Source: Chytridium lagenaria (taxonomy: Eukaryota > Chytridiomycota > Chytridiomycetes > Chytridiales > Chytridiaceae). Taken from it: a stretch of DNA of 64,000 nt. The position numbers and the translations under genes are program-made. How positions within the stretch are numbered: the stretch's first letter is position 1; the number at the start of each line of letters is the position of its first letter. Positions 55,341-64,000 of the stretch are shown piece after piece. Location of the stretch: positions 186,001-250,000 of the forward strand of contig JAHLKC010000034.1 in the NCBI GenBank assembly GCA_025449115.1. Reading direction: 5' to 3'. The notes under the pieces were generated by a model. The model did no database searches and was not told the DNA's origin. It saw only the letters and a list, made by a program, of their open reading frames with translations.

Positions 55341-56779
55341 TTAAAAGACCTTTCGATCAGCTAAAGCCATAGGATCAACATTCGGATCCGTTAACAACGA
55401 AAAAACTGCTTTCACGTCACAACGTTCAAACGCCCTGCAAAGAGCACGGTTTTTGGCCTCATCGAAAACCGCCCTCTCGTTCGACAAAACACATACAAAG
55501 CATGCATGTTTTTTCTCGTCTTCCGAGATATTTAACCCTCCTGCTTGGATTACACTGTCAAGAGCTCGACCAAGACGTCTTGAGACAAGGCATGAAGGTA
55601 GTTTAAGCGAATGTCTCACAAGTGCTTCACGCCATGAAACCGGAATCCTTTGGTCAAGAATGATGGTGTCAGAGTTGGGTGACTGAAGAATACTTGAAAC
55701 GATGTTAGCAAGTTTGTCGGGCCTTCTCTTTCCAAAATCCAACAAAACAGGGATGTTGATTTTCTTGCAACACTGCAAGACGAAGGTATGAGTATCGATC
55801 TTGACCGATGGCAAGGTAGTTACAAAGTTCAGCATTTTCACAGTAGATGTGTAGTCAATGAAGCAATCCTTTGGAATAAACCATTCAAGCATAGATTGAA
55901 GCTGCAAAATGTTGCCTTGATGAACCAAAGCATTGAACACGCGCTCATATAGCTCGTCGGTTCTTTTCGACAGCGAGTGCATCAAGATAACACCGAGAGT
56001 CAACTTTGGATGAGTCAAAGCTAGGTCCATCATGTCATCCCCGTTCACCATGTTAATCGTGTACACTCTTTCGGCCGTTTCGGGATTCATGGCATCCAAC
56101 TCAAATAAGGCGTGGAGAACCTCAACTTGTCCGAGAGACACAGCACGTCCCACCATCTCAGGAATCTTCTCTTCAAGATTCCCCACAGCGAAAAGAAAAA
56201 CCATATCTTCCACATTATTCCAGGTGACGGCCTCCAACATGCACTCACTGGCATTTAAAGACAAATTGGCCTTTGTCAACTCTGGGAGGTCGGCAACCAT
56301 ATCATAGATAGACTGGTTTGGGCCACGCTTCACATGGTATGAAGAAGGTTGTTATGAATGAGTATCTTGGGAATACTTCTTAAAAGTTCGTCCGGGAACC
56401 CGTTGGCGACTGCAATCCTTAAGGCTTCTGCCATCTTTCGAGAATGACGGATACATGGTGTTCCGAGGTCTCGTCGGTCTCCCTTTAATCTGTAGCAACA
56501 TACATCCTTGCTACAATGGTATAGGGAATACGTTTTATAGTCGTCCATGACAATGCGGGCGGCAAGTAAGGTGGCTGAATGTAGTTGGAAGAAGATGTTG
56601 GTGACCGTCAAATAGCCATGATTCTTCAAATAAACCATGCATGATGCGAAATCATTGAAGAAGCTCCAGTTTGCGTTAAAACGCTTGGAAACTTTGCTGA
56701 GGATTTCCACCTGGGAAGGGACGATGTAGACGGCAACCCTGAAGCCTATTTCTGTTGAGAGGTCTTCAATGGAGGCCAT
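55341..56779 (-). CDS. F-box/ankyrin-like repeat protein of about 480 residues
   Basis: ATG at 56779. The N-terminus (IEDLSTEIGFRVAVYIVPSQVEILSKVSKRFN) has the look of an F-box-like helix bundle. After a one-base frame change near 56335, helical repeats follow (AVTWNNVEDMVFLFAVGNLEEKIPEMVGRAVSLGQVEVLHALFEL and others) with ankyrin-like spacing and [A/V]xxGxxE[V/M]LxxLL-type elements, but no perfect ankyrin consensus. Early-diverging fungi often have large families of such proteins, some serving as substrate adaptors for ubiquitin ligases; no specific role can be assigned. Confidence 0.5.
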
Positions 56780-57280
56780 CCTCAACGATTTTTCTCCACA
56801 AAAAGTCGGAACTTGAAATTTATTAATTATTCTATAATGCTCTATGTTCAAATTGGCCCTACCTCAGAATCAGACCTTATCCTTCAGCTGTTATCGTCGT
56901 GAGGAATATTTAAACAAAAAAAGGTATCCGCCGAGAAAACCAACCTTGCATTCACACATTGAAAACTAGTAGGAGTTATAATTCAAAAATGTGGAAAGAG
57001 GAAAAAAGGGTTTACAAAGACGTGCTCATTGACCACAATAAAAACCATTATTCATATCCATAATCGTAAAAAGAGCTAAAAAGAGATGCAACACGCGGTA
57101 ATAAAAGATACATGCACGATTTTAAAAATAATAAGTATACTGGTATAAAGCTAATATGATGATGCAAATAAGAAAAGGTTCATGCGTGATAAGGTTGCGG
57201 CTTTGCGCTATGCGTCAGCAAGATTCAATAATAGAAAAAATGAACTTCATCCACCCCAAAAGAAATATGGACGTCATCAA
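56780..57280. other. Intergenic, tandem minus-strand genes
   Basis: AT-rich; no gene or repeat supported. Confidence 0.4.
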
Positions 57281-60055
57281 TCAATCCCTTGAAAACCTCA
57301 ACGTCCCCGTCCTAGGCCTCCCCTCTCCCTCCCCCCACCCCTTGCTACTCTCAATCTCTGGTCCAACCCCGACCCTCCTCCCAAATCCAATCCCCGCAAT
57401 CCTCGCCTCCCTCGCCAACTCCTCCACCTTCCCATTATATCCCGTAGCATAAGGTGCCCCGGCCCGTACCGATCCAGGTGGTGCGGACCCATTCGTTATC
57501 AAAGGTGATCGAGCCCCTAACCCCCCTTTATCGTGATCCCATTGCGTGTCCCCACGACGACGTGCCATCTCGATCTCTTTAAGACCGCGGGAGATGACGG
57601 CGTTTTTGCGACGTTCGAGATCTGCGGTGTAGGAGGATGATTGGGGGGCTGCTGTCGGGGGTGTTGTGGGACGAAAGATGTGCGTGACGCCGCGGATGTC
57701 TCTGTGCTGGGGCTTTTGGTCAGTTTTGGTGGGTTTACGTTGGGAGGATTTTTGGGGTATAGAGGCTGATGAGGAGGACGGGGTAAGGTTTTCGGTGGAT
57801 GTGGAAGGGTAGGTTGAGGGGTGTAGGTGGTGGGGAGCGGGCTTTGAACGGGAGGGCTGGTTGATGGAGCGAGTGGCGTGCTCGGGTTCTTTGGGACGGG
57901 TGGAAGACGCTGAGGCGGGTCTGGGTGATGTTCCGGTGTCGGTTTTACGTTTTGCGGGACTCGTGGGTACATGGTTATCTTTGTTACGGTCACCAAGAGA
58001 GCGTGATACAGTGGCCGAGGAGGCTCGAAGGTTGGAGTTAGAACCTCTGGACCTTGTGTCAAAATTCCGGGAGTGTGGAGGGGCGGTAGAGACGGGACGG
58101 GTGGACTTTTCAGTGGATGTAGGACCTGCATAGCGCGTGTCAGGAGTTTCACGGGATTGAGGGGATCCTGAGCTGGCGGTGCTGTGGCGCTTGTCTGGGT
58201 GAGATTTTCCTGACGTTGAGTCGGAATGCGTAGCACGGGAAACATTTTTGCCTGGACCCACAGCATACCGGGAGTCCTGATGATTTCCCTTTATGGAGCC
58301 GTTGGAGGCATAACGATTGTCCTTATGGCCATTTGAAGCCTTTTTCCCGGCAGCAAATCGACTTTCTTGCTCATTCTCGTTCCCGTGCCGACTCTCTTGC
58401 TCCCGCCTCTCCCCACCATATCGGTTCTCCTGCTCAGAAGAGTTTTTTTCCAGTGGGATACCGAGGAGCAGAAGACATCCCTTGTGTCTCATGGACGTGA
58501 GGCGCTGGAGATTTGGCGGAACGCGAAGGTTCAGGGCGGTCACGGGTGGACTTGGTGGTTGAGTGGGGTCATCGGTGTACCGCGTATCGGGGTGATCGCG
58601 GGACGGTGACTTTGGAGAACGCGCGTCTTCGGAATACCTCGTATCGGGTTGATCACGAGACGGTGACGACTTGCCCAAACGCGGATCTTCAGGGTACCGT
58701 GTGTCAGGCTGATCACGCGACGAAGACTTTCCCGCCCGTGCGTCATCCTGCCCTCCACCTCTCGTATTTTGTTCATTTAACGCCATCTTCCGTCCATCCT
58801 CTTGTACCCTCTCTTTCCTGATATCCTCCTGAGGCTTTGCACTCCCCTTTCCAAACTCTCATTATAAGACGTGTCGAGACGCTTTGGGGTTGCTTCGTAA
58901 GCAGCTGGCGTGTATGAGGGCTTAGCACCGAACGAAAACCCAGTGTCGGCTTTAGGTGCACCGCCACCAAAGGAGAACCCGGTGTCGAGTTTCCCTCCAT
59001 CGCCGAGCCCAAACCCTGCGGAAGGTGATTTCGCTGCAGAAGATTCGGGATGCCCTTTGACACCAATGTTCTTAGAGTCTGTGTCTCTATAGAGCTTGGT
59101 ACCATCGTTAGGGAGGGTTTGTCTGTGGAGTAGTGTTTCCCACCGGTACTATCTTTTGGACCTTCTGCCGATTTGGGTGCGGTTGACGCAGTATGCCTGT
59201 CATCGGGTTTCCCTGAGCCATCTTGACGATCAAGTTTCCCGCTTGACCCTTTGCGGCCGTCCACATGCTTTGTGTCTCCACCAGACCCTCGACGGTTGTC
59301 ATCCCGCTTGGCGTCGACACCATACCTCTCCTCAGTTCTCCCACCCGACCCTTTGCGACCATCAATTTGACCTTTAGTGTCAACAGCATGTTGTCCTCTG
59401 CTTTTCCATCATATCCTCTCCGATCATCAACACGCTTGGGTTCTATACCGTGCCTGCCCTCTGCTGTTCCACCAGACCCTCTACGATCATCAACACGATT
59501 TCTCGTGTCAATACCATGTCTATCTTCCGTCTTTCCACCAGATCCTGTACGATCATCAATGCGCTTAGAGTCCATCCCATGCTTGTCCTCCATCTTTCCA
59601 CCATTCCCACCTCGATCCCCTCCTTTACTCATCCCTCCCCCCTCAAACCCACCAGCCCCTTCCCCACCGTCCCCGGCTTTCTCCTCTCATCATCCCCCGC
59701 AACCTCCTTCCCTTCACACTAACCTTATCACTCCCATGCATCCTCATCTCCTCCGCCTTAACCATCCCGGTCGGTATCGATCCGTCTTCAACGCGACGCG
59801 GGAGGTCGTGCTCAGGGTTTGTCATTTTCCTGTAGGCCATATCGTAAAGGAGCGGGGTGGAGAGACCGGGAGGGAGCGTGGAGAGTCCGGGGATGTGAAC
59901 GGCAGGGGAGCCGATGGTGGGGGTGCAGTGGTGACTGTGCCACGGGAGGTCGTGGGTGTAGGTGGATCTGTGGAAAAAGGGTTTCAGCATGGGAATTGGG
60001 TGTCAAGGTACCTCTTCCATTCGCTTTTGAGGCGACGGGGGGAGTAGGTGGACAT
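57281..60055 (-). CDS. Charged repeat protein with DTRY/DDRRG-type tandem repeats
   Basis: Not recognised; probably disordered. ATG at 60055 begins MSTYSPRRLKSEWKRYLDTQF, followed, after a frame change near 59990, by a His/Pro/Ser-rich region ending PRRVEDGSIPTGMVKAEEMR. Then come about four units of a 16-18 residue repeat (KRVDDRRGSGGTAEGRHGIE-like, 59600-59400), a Lys/Ser-rich part, and from 58786 three units of about 20 residues (SRDQPDTRYPEDPRLGKSS-like), then scattered D(S/N/T)RYA motifs (58430-58090). The C-terminus is a more ordered segment (YTADLERRKNAVISRGLKEIEMARRRGD; about 57630-57550). Mixed-charge repeats of this kind occur in RNA-granule and cytoskeletal scaffold proteins; no function is assigned. 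Confidence 0.5.
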
Positions 60056-60792
60056 TGTGGAGGATAGAGGGGGTGGACGGTCACTTTTACCTTTATGTAT
60101 TATTATGCCTGAATGACGTGGGGGAGCTTGAAAGGATTTTGGCCTCCCTTCACGTACTTTTTGTTGACCAAAACCGAGAGACAGACAGGATGGCTGACAA
60201 GGTCGATGATAAGCGCTCGTAAAACAAAAAAATAAATCACGTCGACGACGAGGGCCGTTAAAGCAGTTGATGAAGGAAATGGAGAGCTGTCGTATCGCTT
60301 CGTTTTTCTTATAAAGCCCTGTTTGCAAAATTCGTAATGGAAGGAAGAGAAAAGAGACACAACCCTTATTTTGATATGGGGAGGGAGGGGACGCGTTGAT
60401 TGGCGATGCTACATGTGCGGGGGATGTAGGACCATGATCTTGTTCAATCATGCGGACCAGAATTTCTAATGCAGAAAAGGTTTTCTAAATATGCGAGTAG
60501 CGCGGACTCTGTTTGTTCTGTATGCACATGCCGTTGCGTAGCGTGCTATTTTCAGTTGGTCGCGGGAAATTACGATGGATGACATCAATCTCAAAAGAAA
60601 CGGGGGTTTTGTGATCGGAGAAGAAGTGCAGGGAAAATGTGCGGATACATGAATGTTTATGAAGGGCAGTTTTTTTATGATTCACAGAAATCCTCCCGTC
60701 TTACATCTTCGAAGGCTTTCCCAAGTCACTGGCATCACTCGTCGTTGCCTCCTCTATCCTCTCATCTCTCGGTGCAGACTGCGGGAACGCCT
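60056..60792. other. Intergenic, no supported feature
   Basis: Between the stop of the Nudix gene and the start of the repeat protein (both minus strand). Nothing recognised beyond the probable promoter of the repeat protein. Confidence 0.45.
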
Positions 60793-61732
60793 TTACAAGA
60801 TCCGGCCGATCCGACGCGCAATAACCTCGAAATCGGGTTGCCGCTGATACGCGACGGCGGCAATGTGAATGAGGATGGAAGCGGTTAATCCAAATATGAC
60901 GAAATCTCTGCCAGTTTCAGGTTCAATGTAGTCGAACCAGTGTGCGCGCCAGTATCCTTCTCCTACGGATTTTTTAAAGTCCATGCATTTGTGGTTGGTA
61001 GAGTCAAGAAAGCGGGAGAGGGGGACGCTGAAGATAGTGTCCACTTCGGAGGGGTTTGGGGTGGAATGAAGGGGGTTGGGGAGTCTTTAAGGAGGCCTAC
61101 GACGGGAGTTACGAGAAGGTTGTGTTTTGAAGATGCCGCTTTGAAGGTGGTCAAGATCTGAAGGAGGAAGATACGTCAGCATGCAGACAATAAATACATA
61201 AGGTTATGCAAGGTAAGGGCCTGGCTCACCTCCACCAGATCCGAGGAAAGACCGATTTCTTCATTGGCCTCCCTTAATGCAGTAGCAATAAGGTCCGCGT
61301 CTTCAGGATCCTTTTTTCCTATGAAACGTAATCAATAGGGTAAGTATGCAGGTTGTCAAGAAGAAGTACGCTGAATGCAAGAGACGGTCTAAGACTGATC
61401 AAGATGCAAATATATTACCTCCAGGAAGCGCCACTTCTCCACCATGTGTTCTTAAATGGGATGACCTTTGTAAGGACAACGTACAGCTCGTTTGGTGATG
61501 ATGGTGCAGATAAAGACCCATTGATGGAGGTGGAGGTGGAATGAGTAGTAGGATGATGAGTAGCAGCAGGAGTAGAATGAGAGATGAAGATGGGCGAGTG
61601 AGAGAGAAGGACTAGGACAGCAGCACGAGCATTTGGATGCCAGTTGTTGATATCGTCCACAGGAGGAGTATTCTCCCTCAGTATTTGCAGTGCCTCATTA
61701 TTGTTGGTGGTGGTCATTCCTGACATATGCAT
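60793..61732 (-). CDS. Nudix hydrolase, CoA pyrophosphatase type (NUDT7/NUDT8/PCD1-like)
   Basis: Hydrolyses CoA or acyl-CoA to phosphopantetheine and 3',5'-ADP, usually in peroxisomes or mitochondria. Exon 1 (from 61732) leads to ELYVVLTK and, after a one-base frame change in the TTTAAGAA stretch, to THGGEVALPG. Exon 2 (about 61318-61233) completes the Nudix box: GGKKDPEDADLIATALREANEEIGL, with the DxD spacing of the CoA-pyrophosphatase branch. Exon 3 gives VTPVVGLL and, after another frame change in an AAACCCC run (about 61040), IFSVPLSRFLDSTNH and the conserved IFGLTASILIHIA. The end TAxQRQPDFEVIARRIGRIL shows no clear SKL-type signal. Normal length for the family. Confidence 0.85.
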
Positions 61733-62378
61733 CTATTATACAAGTAACAGGAGTATGTATATTACACAGCGCAGGACGGACTCGCAGGAGACGTCTCTTT
61801 GAGTTGCACTTGTGATGAATGCTGCGGATAATCTAATTGATCCGAAAATTAATGAAAGGATTGTCATGGAACTCGTGGAAGGCGTAGAAGCTTTTGTTTT
61901 TAATTAATCTAAAAGAAACTGTGTAACAGAGCCCAGCTTTGCTTTGCTGTACAGGAGCATCATTTTGACTCTCAGACTCCCATAAGGCGTCGCTCTTTTC
62001 TTTTTCTTCTCACTTTCCCACAACCCTATCTTTAGTTCTAATATCGTCTCGGTCGAGTCCGTCATCAATCCGTCATCACACCGTCAAGCCAATCGTCATC
62101 ATCCTACACTCCACTTCATCGCATTTCAAATACAATTGTGCTCACTGCCACTCATCATTGGAGACAAGTAACCAGCTCGCGAGAAAATTCATTGATGCAG
62201 ACTTTAATTCCTACATAAAAAAAAAAGAAAGGAGACATACCTACTCTGACGACGCTCACTATAACTACGGAGGGAGCCATCACATTCACCACCTTCAGCA
62301 TCAACTCCCAAACGGAGATTGTTGAGGAAAGGAATTGACGTCTCCCATCTCCCTCAACCCTCTCTATTCAAACATAAG
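61733..62378. promoter_or_regulatory. Divergent promoter region (Nudix gene / PH-domain gene)
   Basis: About 645 bp between divergent starts. Pyrimidine-rich tracts precede the PH gene. No recognisable factor site. Confidence 0.4.
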
Positions 62379-64000
62379 ATGTCTCATCCCCTCAACACCC
62401 ACTCGTCACGCCGCAACTCCACCAGCTCTGTCCATTCCTCCGCCTCCTCTCGTATACCCTCCTCTATAATCTCCCGAAATGCAGACGGCACAGGTCCGTT
62501 CATGATGGCCGGAATCCTTTCCTATAAGAAGAACTTGGGTTCAACGAGAAAACGTTATGTGGTGCTCGTTAAACCATTCAGCGGGACGATATTCAGGTAA
62601 CACTCCCAAAACCCCTCTTTCCATGGAGATTAAAACAAGTCGGGTTTATCAGGTCGTCTTCGACGTGTGTTCAAGTTGCTCTTATGACGAAACTGTCGGG
62701 AAACAGACGTTTAAACGCGGACGACCATCGTTACTTTCTGCTATAAGACCTGAAGTAACGCCTGACATTCAAGATCCCAAAGTCTGCGCCATCTATGGCA
62801 ACATCGCAAAGGTACCACCCCTGGAGACGCTTTGTTTTATTAACAAAAAAAAGGCCGCTGTCGAAAAAACTCCGTTAATGATCATCCGCCTCCTTTGCAA
62901 AAGTCATTTCACCCACATTCGTCCATCTCTCGACCGTGGATTCGTTTGTGTCGGAAGTGGAATTGGGAACACCTTGTCATTTCCGGATGAGAGTTGGGGC
63001 GGATGATTTAAGATTTGTGGCGACGACTTCGCATGAGTATCAGGAGTGGGAAGATAGTATTCGGGAGGCTATGGCTGTGGCATCTGGGGAGGGGATTAAA
63101 TATAGGGCTGGAAGTGCAGCAAGACGTGATCTGGCGGGTGAAAGGGGGATATCGCAATCACCAGCACCTTCGAATTCAGATGTAAGTAAAAGTCCACTTT
63201 AGTTGAATAATATTGCCATAACGTTCTTACCGTATCTTGTATAGTCACTCGGCAGATCCATATCTGCACCGAACATCCACAGCAACAACTCTAGCTTCCC
63301 GCGTCGCCCATGCAACGCGCTCTCCGCTGGAAGTCCAGCATCGGCTCATTCTTTTCCCGTTCCTCCCAACAACCTTACCACGACCACCTTCCACTGGTTT
63401 CTCTTCACCCCAAACCACCACCTCCACCTCTGCATCCCCCTTCCCAACCTCCTACGCTTCCTCCATTCAATCCATCCAAACCCCTGACGCTCTCTCCTCT
63501 TCCGCGCTCTCTTCCTCCGCCGCTTCCGTTCACACGCAAAACGATGAACCGACATGGGATGACGAACAAGCCCACGTGGGCGTATCGGTGGCACCCCCGT
63601 TGCTTTCGCTAGCGTTTGAAGAGACCAAAGACGAGACTGCTGGATCCAGACGTGGGAGCGCTAAATATTTCCCTGCAACCCCTTTAGCCGTCGGTGAAGA
63701 CGCTACAAAGAAATCCAAGCGAGTCTCTGCCGCACCCGCTACCGCTGTCGTCATGAGAGATACCACAGGATGGAGGGACTCAGGGATGGGCATGTCTTCT
63801 GCGTCATCTATATCAGGGGGATCAGTAGTCGCAGACGTGGGTGCGTCTTCCAGCAGACCGTTGGATCCACCAAGGTCCTCACAAACCGAATCTTCCCTCT
63901 CTTCCCGTTTATACGATCACACCTACCACGACAACCAACCTACCAAGCCCGCCCCAAGGCAATCCATCCAATCCGTCACGTCCAACCCGAGCAGCCCAAA
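62379..64000 (+). CDS. PH-domain protein, partial at the right edge
   Basis: ATG at 62379 begins a Ser-rich segment, followed by a PH domain: GILSYKKNLGSTRKRYVVLV (first strands, about 62515-62573), then parts in other frames or exons, and FRMRVGADDLRFVATTSHEYQEWEDSIREAM (final strand and C-terminal helix with the invariant Trp, about 62980-63075). The middle of the domain (62600-62950) contains frame changes and possibly an intron. Beyond 63245 the protein is Ser/Pro-rich (SLGRSISAPNIHSNNSS; later FEETKDETAGSRRGSAKYFPATP) and runs off the window. A phosphoinositide-binding or scaffold role is inferred from the PH domain only. Confidence 0.6.

Overview
The window is a piece of a fungal nuclear genome. 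Genes have short spliceosomal introns (about 33 to 150 bp, GT-AG), TATA-box promoters and long Ser/Pro/Gln-rich proteins. The gene set points to an early-diverging, probably zoosporic (chytrid-like) fungus rather than a member of Dikarya. It carries a five-TOG, animal-type XMAP215/ch-TOG protein, a STYX-like phosphatase, an MGM1/OPA1 dynamin, a TRAMP-type AIR1/AIR2 zinc-knuckle protein and a DIRS-type retrotransposon. This assignment is an inference from gene content; no rRNA or marker gene is present to prove it.

Layout. About 0.5-22.7 kb holds a cluster of six related, apparently undescribed genes. Four of them (5.2, 7.8, 10.7 and 13.6 kb) end in the same module: a PTVKSG block, an AT-hook (RGRPR/RGRPP), then GFVxVVFDGV and DGxAPWHREVL, then an acidic tail. 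A fifth (0.55 kb) has a diverged version and a sixth (22.0 kb) shares only N-terminal motifs. Two members (10.5-12.5 and 13.5-15.5 kb) are a visible tandem duplication that includes the promoter. A 5.65-kb PIF/Harbinger DNA transposon (15961-21610) sits inside the cluster, with 32-bp terminal inverted repeats, dense AACGTT subterminal arrays, a DDE transposase and a Myb/SANT-like partner gene. Then come two tandem GNAT acetyltransferases (22.9-24.4 kb), a bZIP factor (24.6-25.9 kb), the STYX-like phosphatase and a secreted cysteine-rich protein (26.3-28.1 kb), the ch-TOG gene (28.5-36.4 kb) and a small I9-type protease inhibitor (36.7-37.2 kb). A degenerate DIRS-like tyrosine-recombinase retrotransposon lies on the minus strand at 37.3-43.0 kb. 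The right part carries a CRZ1-like C2H2 factor (44.2-46.9 kb), AIR1/2 (48.8-50.7 kb), MGM1/OPA1 (51.0-53.6 kb), an F-box/ankyrin-like protein (55.3-56.8 kb), a charged repeat protein (57.3-60.1 kb), a NUDT7/8/PCD1-type Nudix hydrolase (60.8-61.7 kb) and a PH-domain protein cut by the right edge (62.4-64 kb).

Functionally the window is mixed: microtubule polymerisation, RNA surveillance, mitochondrial fusion, CoA-ester turnover and stress-type transcription factors. No operon-like logic is apparent. The only coherent system is the repeated AT-hook/HREVL family.

Caution on quality. Nearly every conserved gene is interrupted by single-base frame breaks, and many of these sit in homopolymer runs. 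In widely conserved genes such as ch-TOG and MGM1 this looks more like uncorrected sequencing indels than decay. Coordinates below therefore span the whole gene, frame breaks and introns included, and apparent pseudogenes should not be taken at face value.
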